A DNA stretch of 64,000 nucleotides from Rhodanobacter sp. (GTDB lineage Bacteria > Pseudomonadota > Gammaproteobacteria > Xanthomonadales > Rhodanobacteraceae): NCBI GenBank assembly GCA_004298045.1, contig SCRM01000005.1, positions 186,001 through 250,000 of the forward strand, given 5' to 3'. Shown piece by piece: positions 27,489 to 34,893 of this stretch (the first letter of the stretch is position 1; each line of letters opens with the position of its first letter). A model generated the notes under the pieces. The model worked only from the letters and a program-made list of their open reading frames with translations, did no database searches and was not told where the DNA came from. The translations under genes and the position numbers were made by a program.

Positions 27489-28214
27489 ATGGAAACCATC
27501 GTCACCGAGGTCGCCGACGGCATTTACCAGCTTGCCACCTACATCGAAGCCGCTGACCTGCGTTTCAACCAGTACTTGATCCTGGCCGATGAACCGTTGC
27601 TGTTCCACTGCGGCCAACGCCGGCTGTTTTCCAGCGTCAGCAGCGCGCTGGCGCAGGTATTGCCGCCGGCAAAGCTGCGTTGGGTTTCGTATGGCCATTT
27701 TGAAGCCGACGAATGCGGCGCCATGAACGACTGGCTGTGCGCTGCGCCGTGCGCCACCGTGGCGGTTGGCCGCATCGGCTGTATGTTGTCCGCCGTCGAC
27801 CAGGCGATCCGCCCGCCGCGCGCACTGGCCGACCACGAAGTGCTCGACCTCGGCGGCAAGCGCGTGCGCTACCTTGCCACGCCGCACGTGCCGCACTGCT
27901 GGGATGCCGGCGTGCTGTACGAGGAAACCACCGGCACCCTGTTGTGCGGCGACTTGTTCACCCAAATGGGCAACGGCCCGGCGCTGGTCGATGGCGACAT
28001 CGTGGCCGCGGCACTGGCCAGCGAAGACCACCACCACAGCACCGCGCTCACCCCGCAAACCGCGCCTACCATCCGCGCCTTGGCGCAATATCAGCCCAAG
28101 GCACTGGCCTTGATGCACGGCCCAGTCTTCCACGGCGATGGTGCCGCCGCCTTGCGCGTTCTTGCCGATGGCTACGCCGAGCGCTTCACTGCCGCCATCG
28201 CGCACGCCGGCTGA
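27489..28214 (+). CDS. MBL-fold protein of the oxygen-binding di-iron/flavodiiron type
   Basis: 241 aa from ATG 27489. It has a metallo-beta-lactamase fold with the di-iron ligand set of flavodiiron-like proteins. The GHFEADECGAMN motif has the H-x-E-x-D pattern; further His/Asp ligands lie in TPHVPHCWDAG and LLCGDLF, and a last His in LMHGP. The flavodoxin domain of true flavodiiron proteins is absent, so it resembles stand-alone ODP proteins that bind O2 (or reduce O2/NO) as sensors or reductases. Monocistronic. No electron-transfer partner is adjacent. Confidence 0.8.
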   Translation: METIVTEVADGIYQLATYIEAADLRFNQYLILADEPLLFHCGQRRLFSSVSSALAQVLPPAKLRWVSYGHFEADECGAMNDWLCAAPCATVAVGRIGCMLSAVDQAIRPPRALADHEVLDLGGKRVRYLATPHVPHCWDAGVLYEETTGTLLCGDLFTQMGNGPALVDGDIVAAALASEDHHHSTALTPQTAPTIRALAQYQPKALALMHGPVFHGDGAAALRVLADGYAERFTAAIAHAG

Positions 28215-28264
28215 AACCGCGCAAAGCCGCCTTGGCACCCCATGCTACGATCCTCGGCCACCCG

Positions 28265-28351
28265 GCCCGGATGGCGAAACTGGTAGACGCAAGGGACTTA
28301 AAATCCCTCGGCCGCAAGGCCATGTGGGTTCGATCCCCACTCCGGGCACCA
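28265..28351 (+). tRNA. tRNA-Leu, anticodon UAA
   Basis: An 87-nt cloverleaf. Acceptor arms GCCCGGA and TCCGGGC pair perfectly, with A then encoded CCA at 28349-28351. The D-arm TGGCGAAACTGGTAGACGC, anticodon loop CTTAAAA (anticodon TAA), long class II variable arm (CTCGGCCGCAAGGCCATGT) and T-loop GGTTCGATCC identify tRNA-Leu. Confidence 0.97.
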
Positions 28352-28510
28352 GCCGGGTTGCCGGGCGACGGCATGCCTGTGCACATCAACAGGGGGCACG
28401 GGTGACTCGGGGCTTGTCATCAAAGCGCGTGACAGCGGCAGGAAACTGCCCTGCGCGTTGAACCCGTCCAATGTGCCCGCATATACTTGTCTGGCCATGA
28501 CGTTTTCCCC

Positions 28511-28865
28511 GGGGGTGTACTGGCTTCGACGGGGGTAGCGAGATGACTTGGTGCATGCCGAGGGGGCAGCTTTCCTCGTTAATCCAGCAGCAAACTCATA
28601 GTTGCCAACGACGACAACTACGCTCTCGCCGCTTAAGGCGTAAGCCCCGAACCCACTTGTGCTCATGCTCGTCGGTGTAGGGTCATTATCATGAGATCGC
28701 CGAACGCTGCCGCCTGGCGGCTCTAGGTCAAATCAATCAGGCTGGTTCCGCGGTGCGCTTCGCCCGCCGTGCTTGTCGCGGAACGAGATCGAACGGTGAG
28801 CTAAGCATGTAGATCCGGGCATTGAGCATCTTCGGACGGGGGTTCAACTCCCCCCACCTCCACCA
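28511..28865 (+). ncRNA. ssrA: Transfer-messenger RNA (tmRNA)
   Basis: 355 nt. The tRNA-like ends pair (GGGGGUG with CACCUCC, then ACCA), and the 5' segment GTACTGGCTTCGACGGGGGT and the 3' T-arm GGGGGTTCAACTCCCCCC are typical. The tag reading frame at 28604-28636 begins with the resume codon GCC and encodes ANDDNYALAA followed by TAA, a standard gammaproteobacterial degradation tag. It rescues stalled ribosomes with SmpB. The 3' end serves as an integration site: an integrase gene lies just downstream. Confidence 0.98.
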
Positions 28866-28866
28866 A
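28852..28866 (+). other. Probable left attachment site (end of tmRNA)
   Basis: CCCCACCTCCACCAA, the last bases of ssrA plus one. It is matched, with one base missing, by CCCCACCCCACCAA at 34344-34357. Tyrosine integrases of this type commonly use the 3' end of ssrA. Confidence 0.6.
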
Positions 28867-28892
28867 TAAGCCGTCCAACGGCGTCCAATAGA

Positions 28893-28931
28893 GGCCGGAA
28901 ACCCACGACAAATCAAGGGTTCCGGCCTTTT
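28893..28931 (+). terminator. Rho-independent terminator after ssrA (element-borne)
   Basis: Stem GGCCGGAAACCC with GGGTTCCGGCC (one bulged A), followed by TTTTCC. It lies 28 bases beyond the tmRNA end, inside the inserted DNA, and so probably replaces the original ssrA terminator that was displaced to the right. Confidence 0.75.
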
Positions 28932-28948
28932 CCTTGTCCAGCGACGTG

Positions 28949-29045
28949 TGGGGGCATCCGTTGCAATCCGGCCCCGGTTGGGGGCATCCTTGGGGGCATG
29001 GGGCATCCGCTGCGGGTGAGATGCCCCCAAGCGAGGATGCCCCCA
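28949..29045. repeat. TGGGGGCAT repeat cluster (putative integrase arm sites)
   Basis: Three direct copies of TGGGGGCAT (28949, 28979, 28991) and two inverted copies ATGCCCCCA (29021-29029, 29037-29045). The first inverted copy includes the integrase start codon. Two further direct copies lie near the right end at 34261 and 34273. Clustered at both ends of the element, they fit integrase arm-type binding sites with autoregulation. Confidence 0.65.
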
Positions 29046-30256
29046 CGCTCACCGATACCGCGATACGCAAGGCCAAGCCCGCCGACAAGCCGGTGCGGAT
29101 GTTTGATGGCGGCGGTCTGTACCTGGAAGTCTCGCCAGCCGGCGGCAAGCTGTGGCGGCTCAAGTACCGATTCGGCGGGAAGGAACGACGGCTGGCGTTG
29201 GGCATCTACCCCGACACCGGCCTAGCCGATGCCCGCGACAAGCGCGACGCGGCGCGCAAGCTGCTGGCGGCTGGCGTCGATCCGGGCGAGCAACGCAAGG
29301 CCGAGAAAGCGGCGGGCGTGGAACGCGCGGCCAACAGCTTCGAGGTGATCGCCCGCGAATGGCTGGCAAAACAAACGTGGGTGGAGCATTACCGCGTGAA
29401 GGTCGAGGCGTGGATGGTGAACGACGTCTATCCGTACATCGGCGCCCGCCCCGTGGCCGAGCTGGCCGCGCCCGAATTTTTGCGCGTGGGGCGACGCATC
29501 GAAGAACGCGGCGCCATCGAATCCGCGCACCGCGTGTTGCAGACGTGCGGGCAGGTCATGCGCTACGCCATCGCCACCGGGCGAGCCGACCGCAACCCCG
29601 TTGCCGACCTGAAGGGCGCGATTGCCGCGCCAGCCGAACGCCACCATGCGGCCATCACCGACCCCGTGGCCTTTGGCGGCTTGCTGCGCGCCATCGATGG
29701 CTACTCGGGCGACGTGGTGACGCGTGCGGCCTTGAAGCTGTCCGCGTTGCTGTTTGTGCGCCCCGGCGAGCTTCGGCATGCAGAGTGGGCCGAGATCGAC
29801 ATGGACGCGGGCGAGTGGAACATCCCCGCCGGCAAGATGAAGATGCGCCAGCCGCACCTGGTGCCGCTGTGCGGGCAGGCGGTGGCGATCCTGCGCGAGC
29901 TGTACCCGCTGACCGGGCGCGGGCAGTACGTGTTTCCGGGTGGCCGTTCGCCGCGTCGCCCACTGAGCAACAACGCGATCAATGCGGCCTTGCGGCGCAT
30001 GGGTTTCGGCAAAGACACCATGACCGCCCACGGCTTCCGCGCCACCGCGCGCACGATGCTGGATGAAGTGTTGGGCTACCGCGTGGACTACATCGAACAC
30101 CAGCTTGCCCATGCCGTGAAAGACCCGAACGGGCGCGCCTACAACCGCACGGCGCACCTGCCGGAGCGGCGGAAGATGATGCAGGGGTGGGCCGACTATT
30201 TGGACACGCTGCGCGCTGGTGGTGACGTGCTGCCGTTCAAGCGCAAGGTCGGATAG
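29021..30256 (+). CDS. Tyrosine-type integrase (P4-like, DUF4102 N-terminus)
   Basis: 411 aa from ATG 29021. The N-terminal DUF4102 arm-binding domain (LTDTAIRKAKPADKPVRMFD, GGLYLEVSPAGGKLWRLKYR, LALGIYPDTGLADAR) is followed by a core-binding domain and the catalytic domain with LFVRPGELRHAEW (Arg I), HGFRATARTML (H-x-x-R) and a late Tyr within DPNGRAYNRTAHL. A further frame extension to 28934 would run through the TGGGGGCAT repeats and is less likely. It acts at the ssrA 3' end, 156 bases upstream. Confidence 0.95.
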   Translation: MPPSEDAPTLTDTAIRKAKPADKPVRMFDGGGLYLEVSPAGGKLWRLKYRFGGKERRLALGIYPDTGLADARDKRDAARKLLAAGVDPGEQRKAEKAAGVERAANSFEVIAREWLAKQTWVEHYRVKVEAWMVNDVYPYIGARPVAELAAPEFLRVGRRIEERGAIESAHRVLQTCGQVMRYAIATGRADRNPVADLKGAIAAPAERHHAAITDPVAFGGLLRAIDGYSGDVVTRAALKLSALLFVRPGELRHAEWAEIDMDAGEWNIPAGKMKMRQPHLVPLCGQAVAILRELYPLTGRGQYVFPGGRSPRRPLSNNAINAALRRMGFGKDTMTAHGFRATARTMLDEVLGYRVDYIEHQLAHAVKDPNGRAYNRTAHLPERRKMMQGWADYLDTLRAGGDVLPFKRKVG

Positions 30257-30331
30257 ACGCGGCGGGCGTTCGTTGGCCCGCTTGACATCGCGCGGGAGTC
30301 CGCCAAACTGTCCATGCTGATGCTCTGCACC

Positions 30332-30454
30332 CGAAAGCCCGCCACCGCGCGGGCTTTCGCGTTTCTAGCGCCAGCAAAACCAACCGACCCGCCTAGCGCG
30401 GGTTTTTTTATGCCCGCAAGGGCCAACCCCAAGCCCCGCCATCGAGCGGGGCTT
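30332..30454 (+). promoter_or_regulatory. Three-hairpin leader upstream of alpA (possible C4-like antisense RNA or attenuator)
   Basis: Three stem-loops in 123 bases: CGAAAGCCCGC with its complement (30332-30342/30349-30359), ACCCGC with GCGGGT followed by seven T (30387-30392/30398-30403, a terminator), and AAGCCCCGC with GCGGGGCTT (30431-30439/30446-30454). A possible -35 TTGACA lies near 30282. The reading frame stays open and in phase with alpA from ATG 30314 through all three hairpins. This fits transcription attenuation or a P1/P4-type antisense immunity RNA; which of the two is unknown. Confidence 0.55.
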
Positions 30455-30475
30455 TCTCGTTTCCAAGGTCTGAAA

Positions 30476-30703
30476 ATGACGAACACGACGATGCAAGAAC
30501 TGCCCGGCCGCATCCTGATCCGGCTCCCTTCCGTGCGGCTCAAAACCGGCATGAGCCGCAGCACGATCTATCGCCTGATCGGGTTGGGCGATTTCCCTGC
30601 GCCAATCAAACTCGGGCCGGCCACGTCTGCATGGGATGCGGCACAAGTGGATGCGTGGATCGCCAGCCGCGAGGCTGCATCGCGCGTGGAGGTGGCCGCA
30701 TGA
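30476..30703 (+). CDS. AlpA-family phage transcriptional regulator
   Basis: 75 aa from ATG 30476, with AAGG upstream. A winged-helix/MerR-like helix-turn-helix of the AlpA type: IRLPSVRLKTGMSRSTIYRLIGLGDFPAPIKLG, then a W-containing segment (SAWDAAQVDAWIASR). Such proteins control excision or replication genes of P4-like elements. The stop overlaps the next start (ATGA at 30700), so it heads a translationally coupled five-gene operon. In-frame upstream starts (30314, 30410) pass through hairpins and are less likely. Confidence 0.9.
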   Translation: MTNTTMQELPGRILIRLPSVRLKTGMSRSTIYRLIGLGDFPAPIKLGPATSAWDAAQVDAWIASREAASRVEVAA

Positions 30704-30966
30704 GTGCCGCCGTCGAGATCATCGAAGCCACCGGCGACGCCGAACTGTGCCGCGCGCTGGAAGCCGGGCAAGGCTGGCTTGTTGGCTTGACCCGCCAGCC
30801 GGACGGAACGCTTGAGGATGTGCTGATCGTCCGCAATCGCAAGTCCGGCTTTCTCGCAGCGATCCCGGCAAGCGATGCCGAACGATTCTCGGCCGGCCTA
30901 CCGTTTGCGGTCGGCACTGCACTGCGCGAAGCGGCGGCACGTATCCGTGCGGAGGTGGCCGAGTGA
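30700..30966 (+). CDS. Small hypothetical protein of the ssrA element
   Basis: 88 aa starting at the ATG that overlaps the alpA stop and ending in a GTGA overlap with the primase start. Acidic, with a mixed alpha/beta profile (ELCRALEAGQGWLVGLTRQ, EDVLIVRNRKSGFLAAIP, GTALREAAARIRAEV). I recognise no family. Position between AlpA and primase suggests a replication or copy-control accessory. Confidence 0.65.
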   Translation: MSAAVEIIEATGDAELCRALEAGQGWLVGLTRQPDGTLEDVLIVRNRKSGFLAAIPASDAERFSAGLPFAVGTALREAAARIRAEVAE

Positions 30967-31898
30967 CCGCCTACCAGACACGACGAAGCCCGGCGGCAAC
31001 CGGGCTTCGAGATCGCACACACAACACCACGCGCGCCTATTCTACCCCGGCCGATGCCGGCCTGCTGCTGGCGCGGCTGGAAGGCGTCCACCGTGCAGGC
31101 AAGGGCTGGCGTGCCTGCTGCCCGGCGCACGGCAGCAAGTCCGCTTCGCTGTCCATCGTGGAGGGCGACGCCGGCATGGTGCTGGTGCGCTGCCACGCCG
31201 GATGCACCGCGCAAGCCATCGCGGAAGCGGTCGGTTTGACCCTGGCCGACTTGTGCCCACGACGTGATGCCGACCATCGAACCGGATCGAGGAACGCGGC
31301 AGACGTCGCGCTGATCGTCGCCAGCGCGCGGCGACGCCGCGAGGCCGAGGAACGGCAACGCCACGCCGAGGCGGCAGGGCGTGCGCTGGCGCTTTGGGAG
31401 GGCGCCAGCGAGGCGAGCGCCAGCCATCCCTACCTGCGCACAAAGCGCGTCGCACCCTACGGCATCCGCGAGGTTGGTGGCTGGCTGCTGATCCCGATAT
31501 GCGACACGGCCGGCGCGCTGTGGAACGTGCAACGCATCGGCATCGGCGGCTGCAAACTGTTCGAGCGCGGCGCACGCATTCGCGGTCTGTTCCATTTGAT
31601 CGGCACCCCGGTCGCGGACGTGCTGTGCATTGCCGAGGGCTACGCCACCGGCGCCAGCGTCCACGCGGCCACTGGCTACCCGGTCGCGGTGGCATTCAAC
31701 GCCGGCAACCTTGAACCCGTGGCGATCAATCTGCGCGCCAGCTACCCCACGGCCCGCATCGTCATCTGCGCTGACAACGACACCGCGACTGCCGAGCGTA
31801 TCGGCCGCAACCCCGGCATGGAGGCGGCGACGGCTGCCGCGCGGGCCGTGGGCGGTTTGCTGGCGGTGCCCCACTTCGGCATGGAGGCTGCGGCATGA
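30963..31898 (+). CDS. Toprim-type phage primase with CHC2-like zinc finger
   Basis: 311 aa from GTG 30963. The zinc finger has CCPAHGSKSASLSI and RCHAGCTAQAIAEAV, the C-x2-H / C-x-A-x-C layout of phage P4/DnaG-like primases. The toprim part has the catalytic Glu in CIAEGYATGASVH and the D-x-D-like ICADNDTATAERIGRNPG. It has no helicase domain, unlike P4 alpha. It likely primes replication of the excised element, working with the DUF3987 product downstream, with which it shares an ATGA overlap. Confidence 0.9.
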   Translation: MTAYQTRRSPAATGLRDRTHNTTRAYSTPADAGLLLARLEGVHRAGKGWRACCPAHGSKSASLSIVEGDAGMVLVRCHAGCTAQAIAEAVGLTLADLCPRRDADHRTGSRNAADVALIVASARRRREAEERQRHAEAAGRALALWEGASEASASHPYLRTKRVAPYGIREVGGWLLIPICDTAGALWNVQRIGIGGCKLFERGARIRGLFHLIGTPVADVLCIAEGYATGASVHAATGYPVAVAFNAGNLEPVAINLRASYPTARIVICADNDTATAERIGRNPGMEAATAAARAVGGLLAVPHFGMEAAA

Positions 31899-33454
31899 AC
31901 GCACCGGCAAAACTGACTGACTTCAACGATTCGGCAAACACGCAAGGCGCCGATACCGTGCGCGACGTGGTGCAGCGTGCGAAGGCGCCGCTAGTGGCAG
32001 TGCCGGAGCCGTTGCCCGACCCGTTGCCATCGGTTCCTGCCTTTGATGCCGAGCTACTGCCGCAGTCCGTGCGCGCGTGGTGCGTGGATGCCGCCGACGG
32101 CCTACAGGTTCCTTTGGACTTCACGGCGATACCGGCGATGGTAGCGCTGGCTGGCGCCATCGGGCGCGGCATCGCGGTGGCGATGAAGGAACACGCCCGA
32201 TGGTTTGAGCGGCCTATCTTGTGGGGGTGCGTGGTCGGCCGGCCGAGCAGCGGCAAAAGCCCGGCATTGATGCCCGCGCGGCGCATGCTGGATCGGCTCG
32301 CAAACGATGAACGCCAGAGTCACGAATCGGCGATGCGTGCCTATGAGGCGCGCATCATGGTCGCCGAGGCGCAGCGGGCGAATGCGAAGGATGCCATCCG
32401 CAAGGCCATGAAGGCAGGCGACGTCACACAAGCCGAAGCGCTGGCCGAGGCAGTGACGGGCGAGGATGCGCCACCGTGCGAGCCGCGCATCGTGGTCAAC
32501 GATGCCACGGTGGAAAAGCTGGGCGAGCTATTGAATGCGAACCCGCGTGGCCTGGTGCAATTCCGCGATGAACTGGCCGGCTGGCTGGCGAGCCTGGATC
32601 GTGAGGGCCGCGAAGGCGACCGCGCATTCTGGCTGGAATGCTGGAACGGCAGCGGCAGTTTCACCGTGGATCGGATCGGGCGCGGTACGGTGCGCATCGA
32701 AGCCTGCGCGGTTTCCATCTTGGGCGGCATGCAGCCGGGCAAGCTGGGCGAGTACGTACGCGGCGCGATCCGTGGCGGATTCTCCGATGATGGTCTGATC
32801 CAGCGGTTTCAGTTGGCCGTCTACCCCGACTTGCCGGCATCGTGGCACTACACCGACCGGCCACTGAATCCCGAGGCCGAGCGCGCGGCATGGGCGACGT
32901 TCCAGCGACTGCGCAACCTTGACCCGGACGCCATCGGCGCCGAACGCAGCGAGGGATGCGACGCGTCCTTCATGCGGTTTGATGGCGAGGCGCTGGGGAT
33001 GTTGATCGAGTGGCAGACGGAACTGATGCAGCGGCTACGGTCTGGCAGCGAGCCGGCATGGATGGAGTCGCACTTGTCCAAGTACCGCAGTCTCGCGGGT
33101 CGGCTAGCGCTGGTGCTGCATCTTGCCGATGGTGGCGCCGGCCCGATCCCAGCCGAGGTGCTGGCGCGTGCGCTGGGCTGGTGTGACTACCTTGAAGGCC
33201 ACGCGCGGCGCATCTATGGCCCTGCGCTGGACTCGGGTTTGTCGGCTGCCCATGCGCTGCTGCGCAAACGCGGCGATCTGGGCGAGGTATTCACGGCGCG
33301 CGAGGTTTACCGCAAGGGATGGTCGGGCCTGACTGATCCGCAAGCCGTAGCCGAGGCGCTGGGCGTGCTGATCGAATACGGCCACCTGATCGAGCGTGAC
33401 GCGGACGCCAGCGGCGGACGTCCATCGGTTTCGTTCGCATGGGTGGCGGCATGA
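31895..33454 (+). CDS. DUF3987 protein (replication-associated, helicase-like)
   Basis: 519 aa from ATG 31895. A P-loop-like GRPSSGKSPALMPARR, a conserved VQFRDELAGWLASLDREGREGDRAFWLECWNG block and VSILGGMQPGKLGEYVRG are typical of DUF3987, a family found beside primases in phage satellites and integrative elements and thought to act as a replicative helicase or ATPase. The Walker A has Pro after GKS instead of a usual T, so ATPase activity is unproven. It overlaps its neighbours by ATGA on both sides. Confidence 0.85.
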   Translation: MNAPAKLTDFNDSANTQGADTVRDVVQRAKAPLVAVPEPLPDPLPSVPAFDAELLPQSVRAWCVDAADGLQVPLDFTAIPAMVALAGAIGRGIAVAMKEHARWFERPILWGCVVGRPSSGKSPALMPARRMLDRLANDERQSHESAMRAYEARIMVAEAQRANAKDAIRKAMKAGDVTQAEALAEAVTGEDAPPCEPRIVVNDATVEKLGELLNANPRGLVQFRDELAGWLASLDREGREGDRAFWLECWNGSGSFTVDRIGRGTVRIEACAVSILGGMQPGKLGEYVRGAIRGGFSDDGLIQRFQLAVYPDLPASWHYTDRPLNPEAERAAWATFQRLRNLDPDAIGAERSEGCDASFMRFDGEALGMLIEWQTELMQRLRSGSEPAWMESHLSKYRSLAGRLALVLHLADGGAGPIPAEVLARALGWCDYLEGHARRIYGPALDSGLSAAHALLRKRGDLGEVFTAREVYRKGWSGLTDPQAVAEALGVLIEYGHLIERDADASGGRPSVSFAWVAA

Positions 33455-34086
33455 ACTGGCGTGACCGGCTGGCTACCCAGCGGACAGAAAAAATCCAGAA
33501 AGGGCCGGGTGGGGAACTGACAAAACCGACAAAACCCCTTTTGTCAGTTTTGGCAGTGCCCCGGGTGGCCATTCTTGAAAAATCGAGGCTAGCCGCCGAC
33601 CCTGCTGTGAGGGTGGATATACGGCCCGTGCTGCTGGGGCTGGCCGACCGGCTGGGCTTGGCCGCCGTGCTGGTGCATCGTCTGCACGATGCCGACCTGC
33701 GGACACTGGCCGAACTACCCGAGGCCGGCTTGCGCGCGTTCCTGCTGGCGGCTGCCGACACCGCCACGCGACAGGCGGGCAAACCGCCCGAGGGCGACAC
33801 GGCGGCGATCTACTGCGGGCGGTGCGGCCCGGTCTATGCGCACCCGAGTATTGCCGCCGTGCTGCCCGTGGTGGACGGTTGGCCGCGTGCGTTGGGCTGC
33901 CCGTGGTGTTTCGTCCGCAAGGCTGGCGGGTATGTGCCCCGGCCGCGCGTCACGTGCGAGACCTGCACGCACTGGCAGCCCGACACGATCAATCCACCGG
34001 CGGGCATGGGGAACTGCGCACTCGGCAACGGCATGCACTACCCGATGCAGCGGCACGCCTGCGGCAGCTACCGGCCGAGCGGGTAG
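33451..34086 (+). CDS. Zinc-ribbon hypothetical protein, last gene of the ssrA element operon
   Basis: 211 aa from ATG 33451, which overlaps the DUF3987 stop (ATGA). The C-terminal half carries three Cys pairs: YCGRCG, GCPWCF and CETCTHW, then further Cys (MGNCAL, HACGSYRP). Together these fit two zinc ribbons. The N-terminal part is basic. It is probably nucleic-acid binding. I recognise no named family. Confidence 0.65.
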   Translation: MNWRDRLATQRTEKIQKGPGGELTKPTKPLLSVLAVPRVAILEKSRLAADPAVRVDIRPVLLGLADRLGLAAVLVHRLHDADLRTLAELPEAGLRAFLLAAADTATRQAGKPPEGDTAAIYCGRCGPVYAHPSIAAVLPVVDGWPRALGCPWCFVRKAGGYVPRPRVTCETCTHWQPDTINPPAGMGNCALGNGMHYPMQRHACGSYRPSG

Positions 34087-34343
34087 GGGGGCGACGCGCA
34101 ATGAACTGAGGTTGTGGCTGACCGCTTCCGCGAATCGAACATCCGCGAGCCGCGCCACGGCGGGCACTTCGAGCAGATCGGCCACCGCTTGAAGCGCGTG
34201 GCTGTTCCGCGATCTTCACCCTGCTGTCAGGGCCGATATAGGCCAGTCACTTCGACGCGCTGGGGGCATATTTGGGGGCATCTTCCATTTTCCGATTCGC
34301 GGAACCTTTGCAGCACAAGGCTTTCCGGCGATTGTTTGATAGA
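34087..34343. other. Right end of the ssrA element, non-coding
   Basis: No convincing gene. It contains a 12-bp inverted repeat TTCCGCGAATCG (34126-34137) with its complement at 34293-34304, and two TGGGGGCAT copies (34261-34269, 34273-34281) matching those near the integrase. Probably the right integrase-binding arm. Confidence 0.6.
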
Positions 34344-34357
34344 CCCCACCCCACCAA
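34344..34357 (+). other. Probable right attachment site, degenerate
   Basis: CCCCACCCCACCAA matches the ssrA end CCCCACCTCCACCAA except for one missing base. It is followed at once by a hairpin terminator, as expected if this is the original ssrA 3' flank. Confidence 0.5.
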
Positions 34358-34360
34358 CCT

Positions 34361-34390
34361 GCAGGGCCCGGTTTTCCGGGCCCTGCGCTT
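34361..34390 (+). terminator. Terminator, likely the displaced native ssrA terminator
   Basis: An 11-bp perfect stem GCAGGGCCCGG / CCGGGCCCTGC with loop TTTT, then GCTTTT. It lies 3 bases after the right att copy and before the convergent cytochrome gene, for which it can also serve. Confidence 0.75.
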
Positions 34391-34401
34391 TTGGCGCGCG
34401 C

Positions 34402-34791
34402 TCAGCGGTACTGGCGGTGGCAGTCGTCGCAGGTCTGGTTGATCGGGCGCAAGGCGGTGGCCAGGGCGGCGCAGCTGGCCGGGTTGGCGAGCGTGGCCTG
34501 CTGCAGGTGGGTCTGCAGGCGGTTGGCAAAATCGACGAAGTTTTTCTCGTGGATGCCGAACACCGGCAGGATGTCGGTGGCGGTGGATTGCAGGCGCAGC
34601 AGGTGGCGGGCGGTTTGGGTGGCGTCGCAGTGCTGCGCTTTCACCGCCTGTTTGAGGCTGGCCATGTGGTAATCCATGGTGTGCATGATGGCGGTCGGCA
34701 TCGGGTTGCGCTGGGCAAGCAGGCTCATCACGTTGGCGGTGCCGACGACGCCGATGGCGAGGCCGAGCAGGATGAGCAATGCGACGCGCAT
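34402..34791 (-). CDS. Small c-type cytochrome-like protein (CxxCH near C-terminus)
   Basis: 129 aa. N-terminal signal anchor (VALLILLGLAIGVVGTANVM), then a helical domain, with a single heme-binding motif CDDCH just before the C-terminus. The four-helix layout with C-terminal CxxCH is that of class II cytochromes (cytochrome c'/c556-like). The protein is exported to the periplasm. The redox partner is unknown. The first core gene to the right of the ssrA element. Confidence 0.78.
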   Translation of the reverse strand: MRVALLILLGLAIGVVGTANVMSLLAQRNPMPTAIMHTMDYHMASLKQAVKAQHCDATQTARHLLRLQSTATDILPVFGIHEKNFVDFANRLQTHLQQATLANPASCAALATALRPINQTCDDCHRQYR

Positions 34792-34893
34792 GGGGTGCGA
34801 TCCGATCGAGGCAAGGCGCTGAGCATAATCCGTCCCGCTGCGGGGCCGGGATAAAATCGCGTCTTTCCGCCCACGCTGCGCACCGGCTCGACC

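Larger units (their letters stand above)
28852..34357 (+). mobile_element. Small integrated element in the 3' end of ssrA
   Basis: About 5.5 kb from the ssrA 3' end to an imperfect copy of it. It contains an integrase, a structured leader, AlpA, a small protein, a toprim primase, a DUF3987 protein and a zinc-ribbon protein, all on the plus strand. The ends share TGGGGGCAT repeats. No capsid, terminase or cargo gene is present, so it looks like a minimal replicating integrative element or satellite. Boundaries rest on the CCCCACC(T)CCACCAA near-repeat and are inferred. Confidence 0.75.
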
